Shown: positions 5,221 to 8,273 of the stretch, in pieces
How the letters are laid out: every line of letters begins with the position of its first letter
How positions within the stretch are numbered: the stretch's first letter is position 1
DNA from: Bacteroidota bacterium
GTDB lineage: Bacteria > Bacteroidota > Bacteroidia > NS11-12g > UBA9320
Direction: 5' to 3'
Length of the DNA stretch: 8,273 bases
Assembly (NCBI GenBank): GCA_947499775.1
Contig: CANMPY010000063.1
Span: forward strand, 1 to 8,273
Notes under the pieces: generated by a model
What the model was told of the DNA's origin: nothing
Databases searched by the model: none
What the model saw: the letters and a program-made list of their open reading frames with translations, nothing else
Position numbers and translations under genes: made by a program

Positions 5221-6993
5221 TTAAAAATAATTAATAACTCCAAAATGGACTTTGGCATTTTTAAAATCTATTGGATTATACCTCGATTTGCCCAAAGCCA
5301 CACTAATATTAAAAATCCCGTTGTTGGTTTCCAAATTAATTCCAGTACCAAATCCAAACGGAATATCCTTTGTTATTGCACTTTGTCGTTTGCTTTGGTC
5401 CATATAATATGCTGCATTTCCAAACACTTTAACGTAGGAATTTTCGGAATACAAATAACGCATTTCCGAGGTAATAATAGCAACCGAGCTAGCAAATAAG
5501 GATTGTTCGTTAAACCCATTTAACGATTTATTGCCTCCAAACCTATACAACTCATTTAAATAAATAGTTGGAGAAATGAAATGATACCCATTAAGTTCAT
5601 TGTATAAAATCAGTTTTTTTGTAACCTTAACCGGTTTAATAATTTTGTACTGCAATAAGGTCTGATATGAAATAAGTTTAACAGAGTCATAAACAGTATA
5701 ATAATTGCCCGCCATGCTATTATAAAACTTAACCTCATTAATATTTCTATCCTTTTCAATTTCCCGTTTAAAAATCGAAACTGAAGCAATCGTTAAGTAT
5801 CCCTCGGTAGGGCACAAAGGATTATCCAAATTTACCTTATTAAAGGCAATCCCATAGCGATTGGTTTTCATTGCCGTTAAACTTCCTAGCTTGTGACTGA
5901 GCCTTATATTTACAGTATCGGCAAACAGCAAATTTGTGTTTTTCTGCTCATAAAATACAGAAATGTGGTCTAATCCCGAATACAAATAATTGGCACCTAG
6001 CCCATAGCGCGTTTCCGTATACGTTGTGTCAAATTTTAAAAAATCGATGTTCATTTGAGCACCAATTGTTTGATTAAAAATATAAGGCAAGTTTACTTCG
6101 GCATTCAACGTTTGGCTTTGAGCTTTAAAACTTTGCCAATCCAATTTAATGGCTTTGCCAGTACCTTTCAGATTTTTAAAATCGAGATGAAATTCACCCG
6201 TAACCAATACATTAGCTGGGTTAGCTTCACTTGCATTTGGTGCAAAACCAATTAAACCATCTAATCTATCCGTTTTTCTTTTTTTAAGATTAAGTAAAAC
6301 AATAGCTTTTCGCCCAACAAAATACACTTGTGGTTTGCTAAGCATCGATGTGTAAGGTAGCTTTTTTAGTTTGTCGGTCAATGAAGCCACAATACTTTCA
6401 TTGTATGGTTGCCCAGGCTTTAAGCCAAGGTAATTGTAAAGAAATTTTTTAGTTAGTGCCTTATCGCCATACAATGCAATGGTATCGAAAGCTATTCCTA
6501 TATTCTTTTCAAAATACAGAGATCCAGAAATGGTATCATTTCTTATAACTAATGAATCCCAATAAAAATAAGCAAAGGGATGGCCATTATTTTCGAAATG
6601 CGTTAGGGTAAGGCTCATGGCATTTTTGAGTGCATCTATAGCTACAATGTCCACAGTAGCTCTATCAAACCCAAACTGATTGCGCATAGGTTCGGCTAAA
6701 TATTTATAGGAAATATTTCCCCAATTAAACCTTCGACCAACAAAAAAAGTAACCCATGCAGTATCATTAGCTATTCGAATACTATCAACCGATGCAATTA
6801 GAAATCCCTGATTCATCAACTGGCTTACAATTTTGTCAGCTTGCCGTTGAACCCCATTTCCATCGGCCACAATTTTTTCATAGTGTATGCCATTAGGCAC
6901 TGAATCGGTTAGTAAAAAGCGAATATTTTTTTGCGCAAAACAATTCGCAAAGGCACAAAAATATAATAACACAAAGATGGCCGCTCTTAACAT
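5221..6993 (-). CDS. Omp85-family outer-membrane protein (BamA/TamA-like) with POTRA-type N-terminus
   Basis: Omp85 proteins are 16-strand outer-membrane barrels that help insert or translocate other proteins, using periplasmic POTRA domains. From the ATG at 6993 the product has 590 residues: a signal peptide at 1-20 (cleavage at NCFA|QKN), POTRA-like segments near 35-90 and 165-240 (including YLGLKPGQPYNES, 188-200), then a barrel from about 244 to the end, closing with VINYF and a terminal Phe, as expected for an outer-membrane signal. Loop 6 is recognisable as GGNKSLNGF (486-494), but the usual Arg of RGF is Asn (N492). A longer frame begins at TTG 7005, but ATG 6993 is preferred because it yields a clean signal peptide and GAGG lies 6 bases upstream. 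At under 600 residues it is shorter than true BamA, so it is a TamA-like or accessory paralogue; the cargo is unknown. It heads the unit with DUF4271 and hemD. Confidence 0.88.
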   Translation of the reverse strand: MLRAAIFVLLYFCAFANCFAQKNIRFLLTDSVPNGIHYEKIVADGNGVQRQADKIVSQLMNQGFLIASVDSIRIANDTAWVTFFVGRRFNWGNISYKYLAEPMRNQFGFDRATVDIVAIDALKNAMSLTLTHFENNGHPFAYFYWDSLVIRNDTISGSLYFEKNIGIAFDTIALYGDKALTKKFLYNYLGLKPGQPYNESIVASLTDKLKKLPYTSMLSKPQVYFVGRKAIVLLNLKKRKTDRLDGLIGFAPNASEANPANVLVTGEFHLDFKNLKGTGKAIKLDWQSFKAQSQTLNAEVNLPYIFNQTIGAQMNIDFLKFDTTYTETRYGLGANYLYSGLDHISVFYEQKNTNLLFADTVNIRLSHKLGSLTAMKTNRYGIAFNKVNLDNPLCPTEGYLTIASVSIFKREIEKDRNINEVKFYNSMAGNYYTVYDSVKLISYQTLLQYKIIKPVKVTKKLILYNELNGYHFISPTIYLNELYRFGGNKSLNGFNEQSLFASSVAIITSEMRYLYSENSYVKVFGNAAYYMDQSKRQSAITKDIPFGFGTGINLETNNGIFNISVALGKSRYNPIDFKNAKVHFGVINYF

Positions 6994-6996
6994 TGG

Positions 6997-7005
6997 ATAC
7001 CTCAA
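6997..7005 (-). promoter_or_regulatory. Shine-Dalgarno-like site deciding the Omp85 start
   Basis: On the minus strand TTGAGG is followed by TATCCA and then ATG (6993-6991). GAGG six bases before the ATG is good spacing, in a genome where such sites are mostly weak. It shows that the TTG within it is probably part of the ribosome site and not an upstream start codon. Confidence 0.5.
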
Positions 7006-7093
7006 AAATAGGACGAATTATTTACTTTTAGTTTAAACCTTGCCTTAATAGAATGGCAAAGGCGTCTAATTTATTTTATATCCTTTACATAAT

Positions 7094-7113
7094 ATTACCT
7101 TAACGGAGGTAAT
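7094..7113. repeat. Inverted repeat between sucA and the Omp85 gene
   Basis: ATTACCT (7094-7100) and AGGTAAT (7107-7113) are perfect 7-base inverted repeats with a 6-base spacer, TAACGG. The element lies about 75 bases downstream of the sucA stop and about 100 bases upstream of the Omp85 ATG, in a 195-bp intergenic region. No T-run follows on the minus strand, so a classical terminator is unlikely; an operator or an mRNA leader hairpin is as plausible. Nothing else clear was seen in this gap. Confidence 0.45.
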
Positions 7114-7188
7114 CTATTGGCAAGATTTTAAGTGTTTCTTTAGCCCTGCCCTTGATATTAAACTTATCGAAAAATTATTTTCAAACCC

Positions 7189-8273
7189 TTATTCAAAAGC
7201 CTTTCGTATTATTTCGGCTTGCTCTTTGGCATGAACCGATGCAAATCCTGTGGCAGGAGAGCTACTGCTTTCGCGACTTATTCTGTTTAATTTTACTGGC
7301 CATTCGTAACGAAATAAATGAAGCCATGCGCCCATATTTTTCGGTTCTTCCTGAACCCAATAAAATTCGGCAGATTTATATTTAGCAAAAATCGCTGCTA
7401 ATTGGATTTGTGGCATTGGATATAATTGCTCTACCCTAACGATAGCTATATGTTTAACCTGATCGGCCGATTGCTTTGCCAACAATTCATAATATAGTTT
7501 ACCTGAACATAAGAGTACTTTTTTAATGTCATTTGCTTTTACTGCTTCGTCATCTATGACTTCCATAAAACCATTCGTGCTAAAATCGGCAAGTTTGCTG
7601 ATACACATTGGGTGGCGTAGCAATGATTTAGGAGTCATGACCACTAGGGGAGTTCTAAAGTTTCTGTGCATTTGCCGGCGTAAAGCATGAAATAAATTTG
7701 CTGGCGTGCTGGGATTTATAACTTGAATATTTCCATTGGCACCTAATTGCAAAAAACGTTCTAATTTGGCCGATGAATGTTCGGGACCCTGCCCCTCGTA
7801 TCCATGGGGCAATAGCATAACGAGACCACTTGAAAACTTCCACTTGGTTTCGCCACTACTAATAAATTGGTCGATTATTATCTGAGCTCCATTGGCAAAA
7901 TCGCCAAATTGCGCTTCCCACACTGTTAAGGTTTCGGGTGCCGATACGCTATAACCGTATTCAAATCCAAGAACCCCATATTCGGAAAGCAAGGAATTGT
8001 ATATTTCAAATTTCCTTTGACTTGGGCTTATATGGTTCAAGGGGCAATATTCTTTTTCGGTGTCTTCTTTTTTTATAACCGCATGCCTATGACTAAAAGT
8101 ACCCCGCTCCACATCTTGGCCCGACATACGCACGGCATACCCTTCGGTAAGCAAGGTGCCGTATGCCATCAGTTCGCCCATTGCCCAATCGTATCTATCC
8201 TTTTCTATCATGGCTTTGCGATCGGCAAATAAGTTGAATACTTTTTTTATGGGATGATTTTCTTCAGGTATAT
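7189..8273 (-). CDS. sucA: 2-oxoglutarate dehydrogenase E1 component SucA, C-terminal part (5' end outside the window)
   Basis: SucA is the thiamine-diphosphate E1 subunit that decarboxylates 2-oxoglutarate and hands the succinyl group to the lipoyl arm of E2 in the TCA cycle. About 360 of the usual 900-odd residues are visible. The frame stays open through the right edge (I-P-E-E-N-H-P-I-K-K-V-F), so the internal ATG at 8211 is not the start. Numbered from that internal methionine, diagnostic stretches are RMSGQDVERGTFSHRH (28-43), WEAQFGDFANGAQIIIDQFISS (98-119), LLPHGYEGQGPEHSS (133-147), then PSTPANLFHALRRQ, TPKSLLRHP, VLLCSGKLYYELL, RVEQLYPMP and WVQEEPKNMGAW in family order. These distinguish SucA from pyruvate dehydrogenase E1. 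The C-terminus is complete, ending in KAFE. sucB is not downstream; the next gene is the Omp85 protein after 195 bp. The partner E2 needs the lipoyl group made by LipA, also encoded in this window. Confidence 0.97.
   Translation of the reverse strand, partial: IPEENHPIKKVFNLFADRKAMIEKDRYDWAMGELMAYGTLLTEGYAVRMSGQDVERGTFSHRHAVIKKEDTEKEYCPLNHISPSQRKFEIYNSLLSEYGVLGFEYGYSVSAPETLTVWEAQFGDFANGAQIIIDQFISSGETKWKFSSGLVMLLPHGYEGQGPEHSSAKLERFLQLGANGNIQVINPSTPANLFHALRRQMHRNFRTPLVVMTPKSLLRHPMCISKLADFSTNGFMEVIDDEAVKANDIKKVLLCSGKLYYELLAKQSADQVKHIAIVRVEQLYPMPQIQLAAIFAKYKSAEFYWVQEEPKNMGAWLHLFRYEWPVKLNRISRESSSSPATGFASVHAKEQAEIIRKAFE

Noticed and set aside
6994..7005. TTG start adding four residues (M-R-Y-P) to the Omp85 protein
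   Set aside because: The ATG at 6993 gives a clean signal peptide and has GAGG at good spacing; the TTG is part of that ribosome site.
7003..7010. TATTTTTG on the minus strand, matching the -7 promoter consensus just before the Omp85 gene
   Set aside because: No TTG or TTTG is found at a suitable distance upstream, and the box overlaps the GAGG ribosome site, so initiation there would remove it. Treated as a chance match in AT-rich DNA.
7655..7843. Second minus-strand frame of 62 codons inside sucA
   Set aside because: Overlaps the conserved SucA sequence in another frame, with no recognisable feature.
8017..8232. Plus-strand frame with a hydrophobic start opposite sucA
   Set aside because: Antisense to highly conserved SucA motifs; the hydrophobic stretch is a by-product of the complementary codons.
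1..8273. Search for mobile elements, CRISPR arrays, tRNAs, toxin-antitoxin or defence genes
   Set aside because: No transposase, integrase, direct-repeat array, tRNA-like structure or defence motif was recognised; composition looks even by eye, and the genes are mostly core functions.

Overview
The window looks like ordinary chromosomal DNA from an AT-rich member of the Bacteroidota, probably from the Chitinophagales/Sphingobacteriales side of the phylum. Three things support this. The families are typical of the phylum: a PG_1098-type methyltransferase with a THUMP-like C-terminus, DUF4271, the Bacteroidota-style uroporphyrinogen-III synthase, and a short Omp85 protein. The promoters resemble the Bacteroidota TTG...TAnnTTTG pattern. 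Shine-Dalgarno sequences are mostly weak or absent. No mobile element, CRISPR array, tRNA, rRNA or defence system was seen.

Layout from left to right. The first 29 bases hold the beginning of a minus-strand secreted or membrane protein that runs off the window. Next, also on the minus strand, come lipA (lipoyl synthase) and a 240-residue exported protein, probably an outer-membrane barrel of unknown function. lipA has its own promoter in the gap between them. A divergent gene, an OsmC/Ohr-like thiol peroxidase, starts on the plus strand, and the two divergent starts share an 18-bp perfect palindrome. Then comes a 38-residue lipoprotein gene on the minus strand (2268-2384), easily overlooked, which starts 15 bp from the divergent GTG start of a plus-strand methyltransferase. 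That methyltransferase converges on hemD with a gap of only 2 bp, inside a hairpin whose loop contains both stop codons.

From 6993 down to 3608 the minus strand carries a tight three-gene unit: an Omp85/BamA-TamA-like outer-membrane protein, a DUF4271 inner-membrane protein, and hemD. Intergenic gaps are 6 and 14 bp, so co-transcription is likely. At the right edge is the C-terminal part (about 360 residues) of SucA, the 2-oxoglutarate dehydrogenase E1 subunit, whose N-terminus lies outside.

Functional links are modest. LipA makes the lipoyl group that the E2 partner of SucA needs, so two parts of lipoate-dependent 2-oxoacid oxidation lie in one window, though they are not in one operon. The conserved but unexplained parts are the DUF4271-hemD pairing, the exported 240-residue family, the tiny lipoprotein and the methyltransferase of unknown substrate. 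No clearly new multi-gene system is visible. The most useful observations are the unannotated small lipoprotein, the unusual regulatory geometry between genes, and an Omp85 protein that lacks the usual arginine of its loop-6 motif.
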